64,000 nucleotides of DNA from CAVTUU01 sp045804965 (GTDB lineage: Bacteria > Chloroflexota > Chloroflexia > Thermomicrobiales > UBA6265), in assembly GCA_045804965.1 (NCBI GenBank), contig JBJMMD010000026.1, positions 1-64,000 of the forward strand, given 5' to 3'. Shown in pieces: positions 33,868-44,045 of the stretch. Every line of letters begins with the position of its first letter. The first letter of the stretch is position 1. The position numbers and the translations under genes are program-made. The notes beneath the pieces were generated by a model. That model was not told where the DNA came from and ran no database searches. It worked only from the letters and a program-made list of their open reading frames with translations.

Positions 33868-34596
33868 CTAGGACACAAGAGGCAAGACTGCGTAGGTTTC
33901 GAGCGGGGGATACGGTTCGTCGAGGCGGAGGGCAACGACTTCGATCTGCTCCACGGTGAAGGAACCGAATTCACGGTCACGCCAGCGGGCGATGGTCGCC
34001 GGGAGATTGTTGATCGGTGCTTGTTGGGTGAAATGTGCCACGGTCGTATGTGGCAGAAAGGCGAAGCGAGGAATGCTGGGAACCGCAGCAATCTCGCGCA
34101 AGCGGGCGTGCAATCGGGCGCAATGCCCGCGATCGTTGATGTCGAGAAAGACCGCGTCTTGGAACGCGTTGGCGCCGCCGGCACGGATCTCGAATGCGGT
34201 CGCGTCGACAAGCGCAGGCGTCGCGCTGATGACGAATTCCTCAAGGCGAGCAGGAGACATTTCGTCGCGCCGCTCCGGTTTGTCGCAGACGAACCCGAGC
34301 TCCTGGAGCATGACGTGAAGAAATCCATCCGGGTGAATCCGGGTGAACGGGTATGAGGCCAGGGCGTCACGAAGTTCGTCGAGCGAAGGTTGCAGCGCCG
34401 GAGCAGGCACGCGAATCGCACAAACGGCAAACACGCCATTGTGTTCACGCCACTCCGCGGTGTCGTGTCGCCCGTCTTCGACGGTTTTGAACGCGCGAAA
34501 GGATTGCCAGATTTGCCGGTATGCGGCCTCTTGCCTACGCGCAGCTCGTCGATCCCGCCAGCTGACGGGGAACAATCTGACCAGCGTCGTCCTCAC
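33868..34596 (-). CDS. 2'-5' RNA ligase-like 2H phosphoesterase
   Basis: The product is 242 residues. Two spaced His motifs, FLHVML near residue 92 and PHTTVAHF near residue 185, together with the paired beta layout (VCAIRVPAPALQPSLDELRDAL) fit the 2H superfamily. Members cut or form 2',5' or cyclic phosphodiesters in RNA; the substrate here is unknown. The first motif lacks the usual Thr at +2. It lies 29 bases downstream of greA in a minus-strand group. Confidence 0.7.
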   Translation of the reverse strand: MRTTLVRLFPVSWRDRRAARRQEAAYRQIWQSFRAFKTVEDGRHDTAEWREHNGVFAVCAIRVPAPALQPSLDELRDALASYPFTRIHPDGFLHVMLQELGFVCDKPERRDEMSPARLEEFVISATPALVDATAFEIRAGGANAFQDAVFLDINDRGHCARLHARLREIAAVPSIPRFAFLPHTTVAHFTQQAPINNLPATIARWRDREFGSFTVEQIEVVALRLDEPYPPLETYAVLPLVS

Positions 34597-34625
34597 CCTC
34601 TCGCCGGACGCCGCGGCGCATCATG

Positions 34626-35102
34626 TCAACGTTCGATGCGCTTGACCGTGAATCGTGTCTGACCGCCAGGTGTGGCCACGATCGCATCCTGGCCAACTCG
34701 CTTGCCGAGGAGCGCCTTCCCGATCGGCGATTCGTTCGAAATGAGGCCGTCCTTGGGCTTGGCTTCGATTGCGCCGACGATGGTGTACCGCTCTTCGTCG
34801 CCTTCCAAGTCGACGACGACGGTGCTACCGACACTGATCACATCCGGATTCTCCGGCCGGTCGTCGAGGTCGACAATGACGGCGCTGCGCTGCAACGCCT
34901 CCAAATCGCCGATTCGTTTTTCGTTCATCATTTGGTCGTGCCGCGCCGCGTCGTAGGCGGCGTTTTCGCGCAGATCGCCATGCGAACGCGCCTCGGCCAC
35001 AATCGCGGCGATCTGCGGCCGACGAACATTCTTGAGTTCTTCGAGCTCCGCCTTCAAGCGTTCGAGCCCTTCTCGTGTCACCGGAACTCGTTTGTTGCCC
35101 AT
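34626..35102 (-). CDS. greA: Transcription elongation factor GreA
   Basis: The product is 158 residues, full length. The N-terminal coiled coil (EGLERLKAELEELKNV...GDLRENAAYDAARHDQ) carries the acidic tip that rescues backtracked RNA polymerase. The C-terminal FKBP-like domain ends with SPIGKALLGKRVGQDAIVATPGG. Confidence 0.97.
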   Translation of the reverse strand: MGNKRVPVTREGLERLKAELEELKNVRRPQIAAIVAEARSHGDLRENAAYDAARHDQMMNEKRIGDLEALQRSAVIVDLDDRPENPDVISVGSTVVVDLEGDEERYTIVGAIEAKPKDGLISNESPIGKALLGKRVGQDAIVATPGGQTRFTVKRIER

Positions 35103-35230
35103 TGTCTCGTGCTCCGCCTGGATATCGAACTTCTGCCGCGATGCGGCTGGTGAAATCGCCTCATGGCCTGCAACATCAGGCGGGTCCGCAAGTAGGATGC
35201 CGCACGCCTGATGCCGCTACTGCTGCTAGG

Positions 35231-35677
35231 CTACTCGACTTCGAGTGTGCACTCGATCTCGACCGGAATCTGCATCGGGAGGGCGACGAAGCCAACGGCC
35301 GATCGGGTGTGGCGACCGGCATCACCAAACACTTCGACAAAGAGATCAGAGCACCCATTGATCACCTTGGGCTGGTCACCGAAATCGGGAGGGCAGTTGA
35401 CCATCCCTAAGACTTTGACGACGCGTTTCACGCGATCGAGATTGCCAAGCGCTTGCTTAGCGGTGGCGATGATTTGGAGACCAACCTCGCGTGCGTTTTG
35501 ATAGCCCTGTTCAATCGTGAGGTCGGTACCGACCTTGCCTTTGATGCCGTCGGCGATACCCGTGCCGGATATGAAGAGCAGGTTGCCGGTTTGCACGTAG
35601 CGAACGTAAGTCGCCAGGGGACTGACCGGCTCCGGTAGCTCGATCCCGAGTTCCTGCAATCGCTCTTCAACACGCAC
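35231..35677 (-). CDS. RidA-like (YjgF/YER057c/UK114) protein
   Basis: The product is 148 residues. FISGTGIADGIKGKVGTDLT, the helix NAREVGLQIIATAKQALGNLDRV and VFGDAGRHTRSAVGFVALPMQIPVEIECTLEV match the RidA-like subfamily with a longer N-terminus. It lacks the full RidA active-site signature, so imine deaminase activity is uncertain. The GTG at 35677 is chosen for AGGGGAG five bases upstream; the open frame further up would overlap the aminotransferase. The neighbouring PLP aminotransferase fits a link to reactive enamine clearance. Confidence 0.8.
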   Translation of the reverse strand: MRVEERLQELGIELPEPVSPLATYVRYVQTGNLLFISGTGIADGIKGKVGTDLTIEQGYQNAREVGLQIIATAKQALGNLDRVKRVVKVLGMVNCPPDFGDQPKVINGCSDLFVEVFGDAGRHTRSAVGFVALPMQIPVEIECTLEVE

Positions 35678-35727
35678 GTGTACTCCCCTTTCAGATTGCC
35701 GAAGCACTTGCCAAAAAGTCGCCGGCG

Positions 35728-36924
35728 TTATTGGTCCCGGCCGAGGCAAGCGCCGATGCGTTGAATCGCCTCTTCCAGTAGCTCATCGCTGGTCGCAAAC
35801 GACAAGCGAATGTGCCCTTGGCCTGCCTGACCAAACGCAATCCCCGGTGTCGCCGCCACGTGCGCCTCGTTCAGTAGTCGTTCGCTCAGCGAAACCGAAT
35901 CCATGCCCGTACCGCGGATGTCAGCGAACGCGTAAAACGCGCCTTCGACAACCGGGCACCGCACACCCTTGACCGCATTGAGACCGGCGGCGACGTAACG
36001 CCGGCGGCGGTCCCACGCGGTCACCATTTCGCCGATGAACTCTTGCGGTCCTGTCAGTGCGGCTACGCCGCCGTATTGCGCGAACGAGGTGGCGCACGTT
36101 ACCGAGTGACTATGCACTTTGCTTATTTCGTCAATGAATGCTCGTGGGCCCGCCACGTAGCCGAGGCGCCATCCGGTCATGGCATAGGCTTTCGACAACC
36201 CGTTAAACGTCAATGTGCGTTCATGCATACCGGGCAGCGATGCCAAGCTGATGTGCTTGTGTCCGTCGTAGATGATTTTCTCGTACATCTCATCGGTAAA
36301 AACGAGGAGATCGTGCCTTTGCGAAACATGGACGATAGCGCCTAGCTCCGACTGATCGAGCACGCGCCCGGTCGGGTTGTTCGGTGAATTGACGAGCAAG
36401 CCGCGCGTGCGAGAGGTAATCGCCGCTTCGAGCTTCGCACTCGTCAAGCGGAAGTTATCGTCGGGGTCGAGTGCGATTGGGACGGCAGTCCCGCCTGCGA
36501 TCTCGATCATCGGCACGTAGGAAACCCAGGCCGGCTCGGGCACAAGGATTTCGACACCTGGCTCGACGAGGGCCAACATCGCCTGAAACAGCGAAGCTTT
36601 GCCACCGGGAGTGACGACGACTTCAGTCACCGGATCGACGTCGATGTCGTTGTCGTGCTTGAGTTTGGCCGCGATTGCTTTGCGCAACTGCGGAATCCCG
36701 GCGCTGGCAACGTAATGCGTTTCGCCGGCGTTCATCGCTTCGGTGGCAGCCCGGCGGATGTGTTCGGGTGTGATGAAATCAGGATCCCCGCCGCCAAGGT
36801 CAATGACGTCGATGCCCTGGGCCTTAAGTTTGCGCGCATTGTCAGAAACCGCGATCGTGGGCGAGGGCGCGAGCATGCGGACGCGAGTGGCGATGAAATC
36901 CGCCGGTCGGCGCTGAGTCTGCAT
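35728..36924 (-). CDS. Class I/II PLP-dependent aminotransferase
   Basis: The product is 398 residues. Fold type I signatures: LGGGDPDFITPEHIRRAA, NSPNNPTGRV, the PLP Lys in TFNGLSKAYAMTGWRLGYVAGP and the C-terminal Arg in GHIRLSFATSDELLEEA. It is closest in form to aspartate/aromatic aminotransferases (AspC/PatA group); the exact substrate cannot be read from sequence. GAGGAGG precedes the ATG. First gene of the minus-strand group running to 32410. Confidence 0.88.
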   Translation of the reverse strand: MQTQRRPADFIATRVRMLAPSPTIAVSDNARKLKAQGIDVIDLGGGDPDFITPEHIRRAATEAMNAGETHYVASAGIPQLRKAIAAKLKHDNDIDVDPVTEVVVTPGGKASLFQAMLALVEPGVEILVPEPAWVSYVPMIEIAGGTAVPIALDPDDNFRLTSAKLEAAITSRTRGLLVNSPNNPTGRVLDQSELGAIVHVSQRHDLLVFTDEMYEKIIYDGHKHISLASLPGMHERTLTFNGLSKAYAMTGWRLGYVAGPRAFIDEISKVHSHSVTCATSFAQYGGVAALTGPQEFIGEMVTAWDRRRRYVAAGLNAVKGVRCPVVEGAFYAFADIRGTGMDSVSLSERLLNEAHVAATPGIAFGQAGQGHIRLSFATSDELLEEAIQRIGACLGRDQ

Positions 36925-37123
36925 TGAAGCCTCCTCGTCTCAATAAGTTCGCGACAGACACCAACATCCGCGGCCCAGGAACGGTTAGCGTCGAGCCGGT
37001 TCGACCAGCGATTCAATGTGCCGTGATAGTTTAGGACGACGTGACGACTGAGCGATCGCATAAGCGGCCGGATTTTACCATGACTGCGGACAGAAATTGG
37101 CCGGAACGGCTGCCACGAGATTG

Positions 37124-37150
37124 TTAGCACTCCATCTTGAAGAGTGCTAA
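37124..37150 (+). promoter_or_regulatory. CIRCE operator (HrcA site)
   Basis: A perfect TTAGCACTC-N9-GAGTGCTAA inverted repeat, the canonical CIRCE element, 97 bases before groES. HrcA binds it and represses chaperonin genes until heat stress. Confidence 0.97.
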
Positions 37151-37165
37151 ATGTCGTGATAGGAT
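37137..37165 (+). promoter_or_regulatory. groESL promoter overlapping CIRCE
   Basis: TTGAAG (37137-37142) and TAGGAT (37160-37165) are spaced by 17 bases. The -35 lies inside the CIRCE spacer and right arm, so HrcA binding would block RNA polymerase directly. Confidence 0.6.
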
Positions 37166-37247
37166 TCGGTCCGCAACGTTTTGAGAAGTCTTGTGTCGGA
37201 AGTGACACAAGGCAACGGCATTCAGCGCGAGGGAGGTTCGAAGACCG

Positions 37248-37574
37248 ATGGCGAAGGAAACCAATGGTGCGGCCGCGACCGCGACCAAGTTAAAGCCGCT
37301 CGGAGATCGCGTCGTGGTCAAACCGCTTGGCCGAGAAGAAACGACGAAGGGCGGCATCGTTCTGCCTGACACCGCGAAAGAGAAGCCGCAGCGCGGGACG
37401 ATCGTCGCGGCCGGCGAAGGCCGCCGCGATGATGATGGCGACCGGATTCCGCTCGACGTCGAAGTTGGCGATCAGGTGCTCTTCGCGAAGTACGCGGGCA
37501 CCGAGTTCAAGCTCGACGAAGATGATTTGCTGATTCTTTCCGAAAAGGACATTCTGGCGGTCCTCGAAGGATAG
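37248..37574 (+). CDS. groES: Co-chaperonin GroES
   Basis: The product is 108 residues, about ten longer at the N-terminus than usual. LKPLGDRVVVKPL, GGIVLPDTAKEKPQRGTIVAAG and GDQVLFAKYAGTEFKLD are typical. It caps the GroEL ring. GAGGGAGG lies upstream of the ATG. Confidence 0.97.
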   Translation: MAKETNGAAATATKLKPLGDRVVVKPLGREETTKGGIVLPDTAKEKPQRGTIVAAGEGRRDDDGDRIPLDVEVGDQVLFAKYAGTEFKLDEDDLLILSEKDILAVLEG

Positions 37575-37666
37575 TCCGAGTTCCACACGACGCAAACACT
37601 TTCGACATGCCGAGCGATGGCGCAGTGAACGTAGCCATCAGCAAGTGGTGAAGAGGAGAATGAGCA

Positions 37667-39301
<1,635 letters not shown>

Positions 39302-39332
39302 TCCGAGCCTCAGCGAAAACAACTTGCGAAGC

Positions 39333-39354
39333 AGCCCGGCGCGTGCGCCGGGCT
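39333..39354 (+). terminator. Hairpin after groEL
   Basis: A near-perfect GC-rich palindrome AGCCCGGCGC/GCGCCGGGCT followed by GGTTCTCT; the first of two hairpins between the convergent groEL and ferredoxin genes. Confidence 0.6.
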
Positions 39355-39371
39355 GGTTCTCTAATGATAGG

Positions 39372-39403
39372 AAAAAGCGGCCGCTGGATTGCGGCCGCCT
39401 TTT
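39372..39403. terminator. Bidirectional terminator between groEL and ferredoxin
   Basis: An eight-base stem GCGGCCGC on both sides of a six-base loop, with an A tract to the left and TTTT to the right, so it can end transcripts from either strand. Confidence 0.8.
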
Positions 39404-39421
39404 CATCTTCACCGGTTCACG

Positions 39422-39715
39422 CTAGATCTCGGACTCGGGCTCCTCGCTCTCGCCAAACATCGGCGTCAAAATCCGCGGAAACACTCGGCGTCCATATTGC
39501 TCGATGATGATCGCTTGGGTTGGGCAGATTCGTGCCGCGGCGAAGAGCTGCTCGACCGTTGCCTGGTCTTCGTTCTCGATCACCGCAACCCCGGTCTCTT
39601 GGTCCAGCACGAAAATTCCCGGCGCGGCCGTCGTGCATTTCGCATTTGCCACGCACCGATTCGGGTCCACATAGACCCGAAGACCTTGCTTGGTATTGTC
39701 AGCAGTTGAGTCCAT
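39422..39715 (-). CDS. Ferredoxin with a three-cysteine cluster motif
   Basis: The product is 97 residues. Cluster ligands are Cys in RCVANAKC (C-x5-C) and Cys-Pro in AARICPTQAI; the usual fourth Cys is replaced by Asn in the CxxNxxC spacing. That pattern fits 3Fe-4S or adaptable 3Fe/4Fe ferredoxins of the type that serve cytochrome P450s. The acidic N-terminus and C-terminus suit electron-carrier docking. The start is the ATG at 39715, which begins the conserved part; the frame is open to 39775. No redox partner gene is adjacent. Confidence 0.85.
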   Translation of the reverse strand: MDSTADNTKQGLRVYVDPNRCVANAKCTTAAPGIFVLDQETGVAVIENEDQATVEQLFAAARICPTQAIIIEQYGRRVFPRILTPMFGESEEPESEI

Positions 39716-39907
39716 AGCTTTCCCGCCTAAACGTTTTGATGCTCGCCGCCGCGAAATGAGCGACGTGTCTGACAAGAGACTCTAACAGACTTCATGCCCG
39801 GAGAATCATCGCCCCTGGCGCGCTGTAACCCTTCGTGCTCGTTACAGGTCGCGGTTCCTTGCAGCCCTCGACCCACGATCAGTCGTTTCAATATTGACTT
39901 GCTCATG

Positions 39908-39978
39908 GTGCGGACGGCGGGATTCGAACTCGCACGGGCTGCCCCTGCGGTGTTAAAACACCGGCTCCGCTCCGTCCA
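39908..39978 (-). pseudogene. Decayed tRNA-Leu copy (attachment-site scar)
   Basis: The 3' half matches the intact tRNA-Leu at 41574-41654 with only 3 mismatches over 48 bases (39906-39953 against 41572-41619). The 5' half is shortened, with loss of the D arm, and the T stem carries a mismatch. It is probably the duplicated tRNA end left by an old integration, or a dead tRNA paralogue. Confidence 0.7.
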
Positions 39979-40067
39979 AGGTCGTCCACAACAGTTCAAA
40001 ACGTCCGCCGTTGGGCACGTCTTAGGTCATTCCCCGTCTACCTACATCCGCCGAGATCCACGGCGTT

Positions 40068-40087
40068 TGCTACAGAACTGCTACAGA
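40068..40087 (+). repeat. Tandem TGCTACAGA repeat, possible integrase arm sites
   Basis: TGCTACAGA occurs twice at an 11-base period (40068-40076 and 40079-40087). It lies between the tRNA-Leu scar and the integrase remnant, mirroring the tandem repeat beside tRNA-Lys. Confidence 0.5.
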
Positions 40088-40113
40088 GCGTGCGCCGTGG
40101 ATTGAACTCAAGC

Positions 40114-40230
40114 TTAACCGTTCATGGCTGGACGACAGCCGCGTATGAAGATGGTGGAGCCCGAGTCGTCATGGAAACGCTTGGGCATTCCCAGATCAGT
40201 CTGACATTGAACACGTATAGCCACTCGTAA
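40114..40230 (+). pseudogene. C-terminal remnant of a tyrosine integrase
   Basis: A 39-codon frame ending in TAA: LTVHGW, then VVMETLGHSQISLTLNTYSH. This is the box II end of a tyrosine recombinase with the LGHS motif and the Tyr nucleophile; the Arg of the HxxR motif is missing. There is no start and the remaining 250 or more residues are absent. It is the relic of an element that used tRNA-Leu. Confidence 0.8.
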
Positions 40231-40606
40231 TGACAGGGTCAATTGGCATGCCGCATATCTATGAACTGATTTGAGGCGAGGATGACGTCATCCAGTCCAC
40301 GCGGGCGTCCTCTTTTGGCCCCGGCATCGGATTACGGCGCGTGCAAGGGAGCGATCAACCGACCGGGGAGATCTATCAGTGTGACTCGACATTCGTTTCG
40401 TCTGCCTTGCTGCGGGCATCGCGCGAAGTGATCCAGCCAGACGCACGGCCCATTGGTGAATTCACGTATGACATCGCGAGTTAGGAATAAGTGATCTTCC
40501 CAATGTGCGACGGCCCTGCGCGCAGCATGATGTTTCTGTGCTCGAGTGAGCGCGAGGGTAATGGGTGAAGTAGCTGCAAGAGGAGAAGAGTAAGTTGAGG
40601 ACGACA
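40231..40606. other. Intergenic scar with a 14-bp palindrome
   Basis: No gene is visible. The stretch holds a perfect palindrome, GGATGACGTCATCC, at 40280-40293 and probably the promoter of the SH3 gene. It is likely leftover sequence from the lost element. Confidence 0.4.
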
Positions 40607-41365
40607 ATGAGTGGATTGAAGACAACCGTATTTACGATGGTGCTAGGGTTCTTCGTGATGGTCGGGTCGCTAGGCGCTGGGGCTCTATTCGATGCTGCAC
40701 AGGTGAATGCGGCACCCTCCGCCTGTAGCTGTGAGACGAAAGTGACGACGAGCGCCCTGAACCTGCGCAGTGGACCGGGCACCAGCTACGACGTGCAGTT
40801 GGTGATGCCTCAAGGCGCCAAGGTCCAGGCAGCGACGAATCCTGATCTCCATAAGAATGGTTTTGTCAAAGTTGGGTACAACGGCAACTACGGGTGGGCG
40901 TCCGAGGATTACCTCGCTGCCGGCGATACTGACACGGGTGGCGACACTCCTTCGGGCGGTGGCACCGAGGACATTGTCGGCGTCGCGGTGGCGACTTCTG
41001 ATGTGAACTTCCGGCAGGGTCCTGGGTTCGACTACGGCATTCAGTCCGTGATCGAGAATGGCGGCCAAGTCGCCATCACCAACATCGTCGAAAATGGCTT
41101 CCGCTATGTCTGGCACGCTGGGGCCGACGGCTGGATCTACGACGTGTACTTGACTGGGGATAACGACGGCGGGTACGCCACATCCGGCACGGCGAAAACC
41201 ACCGATTTCGTCAACTTCCGGTCTGGCCCAGGTCTCGACCAGAGCGTCATCAAAGTCCTGCAGCCCGGCACAAAGGTCGAAGTGACCAACATCTTCGAGA
41301 ATGATTTCCGCCAAGTCTCCATTAGCGGCACGAAGGGCTGGATCCACGACGACTATCTCGCCTAA
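40607..41365 (+). CDS. Secreted protein with three SH3 domains
   Basis: The product is 252 residues. A signal peptide or anchor (TTVFTMVLGFFVMVGSLGAGALF) is followed by three bacterial SH3 domains at about 45-108, 125-185 and 195-252. Each shows an N-(L/F)-R-x-GPG-x-x-Y/D core and a GW(A/I) segment near its end (LNLRSGPGTSY, VNFRQGPGFDY, VNFRSGPGLDQ). Such modules bind cell-wall peptides or mediate protein contacts. There is no catalytic domain. The ATG at 40607 has GAGG six bases upstream. The gene lies between two tRNA-Leu copies, so it may be element cargo. Confidence 0.85.
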   Translation: MSGLKTTVFTMVLGFFVMVGSLGAGALFDAAQVNAAPSACSCETKVTTSALNLRSGPGTSYDVQLVMPQGAKVQAATNPDLHKNGFVKVGYNGNYGWASEDYLAAGDTDTGGDTPSGGGTEDIVGVAVATSDVNFRQGPGFDYGIQSVIENGGQVAITNIVENGFRYVWHAGADGWIYDVYLTGDNDGGYATSGTAKTTDFVNFRSGPGLDQSVIKVLQPGTKVEVTNIFENDFRQVSISGTKGWIHDDYLA

Positions 41366-41394
41366 TCATCCCGTCGGATTTTGAGGAAAAGTAA

Positions 41395-41423
41395 GAGGTG
41401 ACGGCCGAGATGGCCGTCACCTC
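41395..41423 (+). terminator. Terminator hairpin of the SH3 gene
   Basis: A perfect 12-bp stem GAGGTGACGGCC/GGCCGTCACCTC with a five-base loop, then TCACATTATT. Confidence 0.65.
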
Positions 41424-41507
41424 TCACATTATTGGTGCGGCCAACGCACTCGGGATTCTGATCGCCGGAATCGCGTGTAGCTGTCGGTATTGCTGTCATA
41501 CGGTTTG

Positions 41508-41538
41508 AAGCCCGACCGCTCTTAATGGGGCCGGGCTT
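41508..41538 (+). terminator. Second hairpin before tRNA-Leu
   Basis: AAGCCCG pairs with CGGGCTT across a 17-base loop, followed by ATTATTT. A plausible weak terminator. Confidence 0.4.
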
Positions 41539-41573
41539 ATTATTTGACCATTCTTGGCACGAAATCGAACAGG

Positions 41574-41654
41574 TGCGGACGGCGGGATTCGAACCCGCAC
41601 GGGTTGCCCCAGCGGTGTTTAAGACCGCAGCGTATGCCATTCCGCCACGTCCGC
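41574..41654 (-). tRNA. tRNA-Leu(TAA)
   Basis: An 81-nt type II tRNA: acceptor GCGGACG/CGTCCGC, anticodon stem GCGGT/ACCGC with loop CTTAAAC (anticodon TAA), a short variable arm, and a T arm GCGGGTTCGAATCCCGC. No CCA is encoded. It matches the decayed copy at 39908-39978. Confidence 0.93.
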
Positions 41655-41744
41655 ATGCCGTGTGCATTGCAAAGAATACTCCGTTTGGGCGCGACCACGG
41701 TATGATGCCAGCCTGAAAATTTTGCCAAAACCAAAGGAACCAAC

Positions 41745-43688
41745 GTGGTCAAATTAATCGATCGGCAGGAATCGTTTGCGCTCGGCGTGTGCTACTACCC
41801 GGAACATTGGCCGGAGGATCGGTGGGCGGGGTACGCGCGGCAGATGCGCGAACTTGGTCTGGCCTACGTCCGTATTGGCGAGTTTGCCTGGAGCCGGATG
41901 GAGCCGACAGAGGGCAAGTACACCTGGGATTGGCTGGACCGCGCGATCGATATCCTGGCTGCCGAGGACCTGAAGGTCGTGCTCGGTACTCCGACCGCCA
42001 CACCGCCTGCGTGGCTGATTCGTGCGCATCCCGAAATCCTGCCGGTCGATGCCCAAGATCGAACGCGGAACTTCGGATCGCGGCGGCACTACGACTTTTC
42101 AAGCGATCTGTTCATGGAGTATGCCGATAAGATCGTCCGCGCGATGGCCGAACGATACGGGCAGCATCCGGCGGTCGTCGGCTGGCAGATCGATAACGAA
42201 TTTGGGTGCCATGACACCGCGCGAAGTTACACGCCGTCGGCCCGTTCGAAGTTTCAAGCGTGGTTGAGCGATCGATATGAGACGCTGGAACGGCTGAACG
42301 AAGCCTGGGGGAACATTTTCTGGAGCCAGGAATATACGGCGTGGGATCAGATCGGGCTGCCGATACTGACGGTGGCGCAGCCGAACCCGTCGCACGTGCT
42401 CGACTTTTTTCGGTATTCGAGCGATCAGGTTGTTGCCTTCATGTACCGGCAGACGGCGATTTTGCGAGAGCTTTCGCCCGGCCGTTGGGTTACCCACAAC
42501 TTCATGCGTTTGCAGCTCGATTTCGACCACTTCAAGGCGGCCGCACCGCTCGATTTTGCTTCCTGGGACTCCTACCCAACCGGCAGTTTGGCGCTTTCTT
42601 CGCTGCCGGCTGAGGAGAAACCCGCTTGGGCGCGGCAAGGACATCCGGATCAGATCAGTTTCAACCACGATCTCTACCGAGGGCTGCTCAAGGGGCGCTC
42701 GTTTTGGGTGATGGAGCAACAACCGGGGGGCCAGATCAATTGGGCGCCGTCGAATCCGTTGCCACTTGCTGGAGCGGTGACGCTGTGGACTGCGCAAGCG
42801 TGGGCGCACGGAGCGAGCACGGTCAGTTATTTCCGATGGCGGGCGGCGACGGTGGCACAGGAGTTGATGCACGCTGGTCTACTCAGGCACGACGAAACGC
42901 TCGACCGCGGTGGCCAGGAGATCGCCGAGCTAACATTGGCGGGTCTGCCAATACCCGAGGATCGGGCAGAGGTTGTGCTCCTGCACGATTACGAAAGTTT
43001 GTGGGCGTATGACGCGCAGCCGCACACTGAAAATGCAAGCTATTGGGAACAGGTTCAGCTTTACTACCGCGTGTTGCGGTCGCTCGGTGTTGACGTCGAT
43101 ATTCGTCATCCGGATGATGATTTGAGCGGGTATCGAGTCATCGTCGCCCCGGCATTGCAGTTAGTGGATCAGGCCCGCGCGGATCATCTTTCGTCTTATG
43201 CTTTTGATGCGAATCTCGTGTTCGGCCCGAGAACGGGCTATCGCACGATGTCAGGCAGAGTGCACGAAACGGGACAGCCCGGACCGTTGACGCCGCTGCT
43301 TGGCTGCGCTCTGCTCAATTTCGATGGACTGATGCCTGGCATGACCGTGACCGCGGGTAACCACGTGGTCACGACGTGGGCCGAGAACTACCGGCTTAAT
43401 AACGCGGAGGCGCTCGTTGCCTACACGTCCGGTCCGCTGGCTGGAACGCCTGCGGTAGCAGTCGCCGGCAAGGTGACGACGATCGGGGCGTGGAGTGCGT
43501 GGCTCGTGCAGGAACTGTTGGAGGGCGTGCTCACGAAGGCGGGCGTTGCCACGCGCCGAATGCCGGAAGGCGTTCGCGTCACGAAGCGCGGCGATGTTCG
43601 CGTTTGGACAAATTTCACCGAGGACGCGGTATCGATTGACGGTGGGCCGACGATCGGCCCGATTTCCTATGCGATTGAGCAGGCGTGA
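41745..43688 (+). CDS. Beta-galactosidase, glycoside hydrolase family 42
   Basis: The product is 647 residues. The N-terminal TIM barrel shows GVCYYPEHWPEDRW, RIGEFAWSRMEP, the acid/base Glu in WQIDNEFGCHDTARSY and the nucleophile Glu in FWVMEQQPGGQINW. A central trimerisation domain and a C-terminal beta domain follow. Family enzymes cleave terminal beta-galactosides in the cytoplasm; no signal peptide is seen. The start is GTG with AAAGGA six bases upstream. No sugar transporter or regulator is adjacent. Confidence 0.94.
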   Translation: MVKLIDRQESFALGVCYYPEHWPEDRWAGYARQMRELGLAYVRIGEFAWSRMEPTEGKYTWDWLDRAIDILAAEDLKVVLGTPTATPPAWLIRAHPEILPVDAQDRTRNFGSRRHYDFSSDLFMEYADKIVRAMAERYGQHPAVVGWQIDNEFGCHDTARSYTPSARSKFQAWLSDRYETLERLNEAWGNIFWSQEYTAWDQIGLPILTVAQPNPSHVLDFFRYSSDQVVAFMYRQTAILRELSPGRWVTHNFMRLQLDFDHFKAAAPLDFASWDSYPTGSLALSSLPAEEKPAWARQGHPDQISFNHDLYRGLLKGRSFWVMEQQPGGQINWAPSNPLPLAGAVTLWTAQAWAHGASTVSYFRWRAATVAQELMHAGLLRHDETLDRGGQEIAELTLAGLPIPEDRAEVVLLHDYESLWAYDAQPHTENASYWEQVQLYYRVLRSLGVDVDIRHPDDDLSGYRVIVAPALQLVDQARADHLSSYAFDANLVFGPRTGYRTMSGRVHETGQPGPLTPLLGCALLNFDGLMPGMTVTAGNHVVTTWAENYRLNNAEALVAYTSGPLAGTPAVAVAGKVTTIGAWSAWLVQELLEGVLTKAGVATRRMPEGVRVTKRGDVRVWTNFTEDAVSIDGGPTIGPISYAIEQA

Positions 43689-43697
43689 AGCGAACGA

Positions 43698-43726
43698 AAA
43701 ACCGCCCTCTCGTAGAAGAGGGCGGC
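43698..43726 (-). terminator. Terminator of the tRNA-Gly transcript
   Basis: An eight-base stem CCGCCCTC/GAGGGCGG with an eight-base loop. On the minus strand it is followed by TTTTT, so it ends tRNA-Gly transcription; it may also slow the convergent GH42 transcript. Confidence 0.7.
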
Positions 43727-43736
43727 GACTCTGGGA

Positions 43737-43808
43737 GCGGAAGACGGGATTCGAACCCGCGACCTTCTCCTTGGCAAGGAGATGCTCTACCACTGAGCCA
43801 CTTCCGCA
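43737..43808 (-). tRNA. tRNA-Gly(GCC)
   Basis: A 72-nt cloverleaf: acceptor GCGGAAG/CTTCCGC, anticodon stem TCTCC/GGAGA with loop TTGCCAA (anticodon GCC), T arm GCGGGTTCGAATCCCGT. Confidence 0.95.
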
Positions 43809-44045
43809 AGGACCGCCTTGTTGGCCAACGAGCAAAATTGTATAGAAACTGAATGCTGGCTGTCAACCTGTCTTTGGTCCCACACCGCCGCTTGTAGTAC
43901 CTTTCCGCGAATACATACGACCGCTTCCGAAGCTCCGCCCCAGCGGCACGATGAACTGCGCCGGCGCTTGCGACAACACATCCGTTACCGACCTCGCGTA
44001 CCTGCAGGCGACGCCGTGGGCACACAACCTGATGCACGGAGAGGG

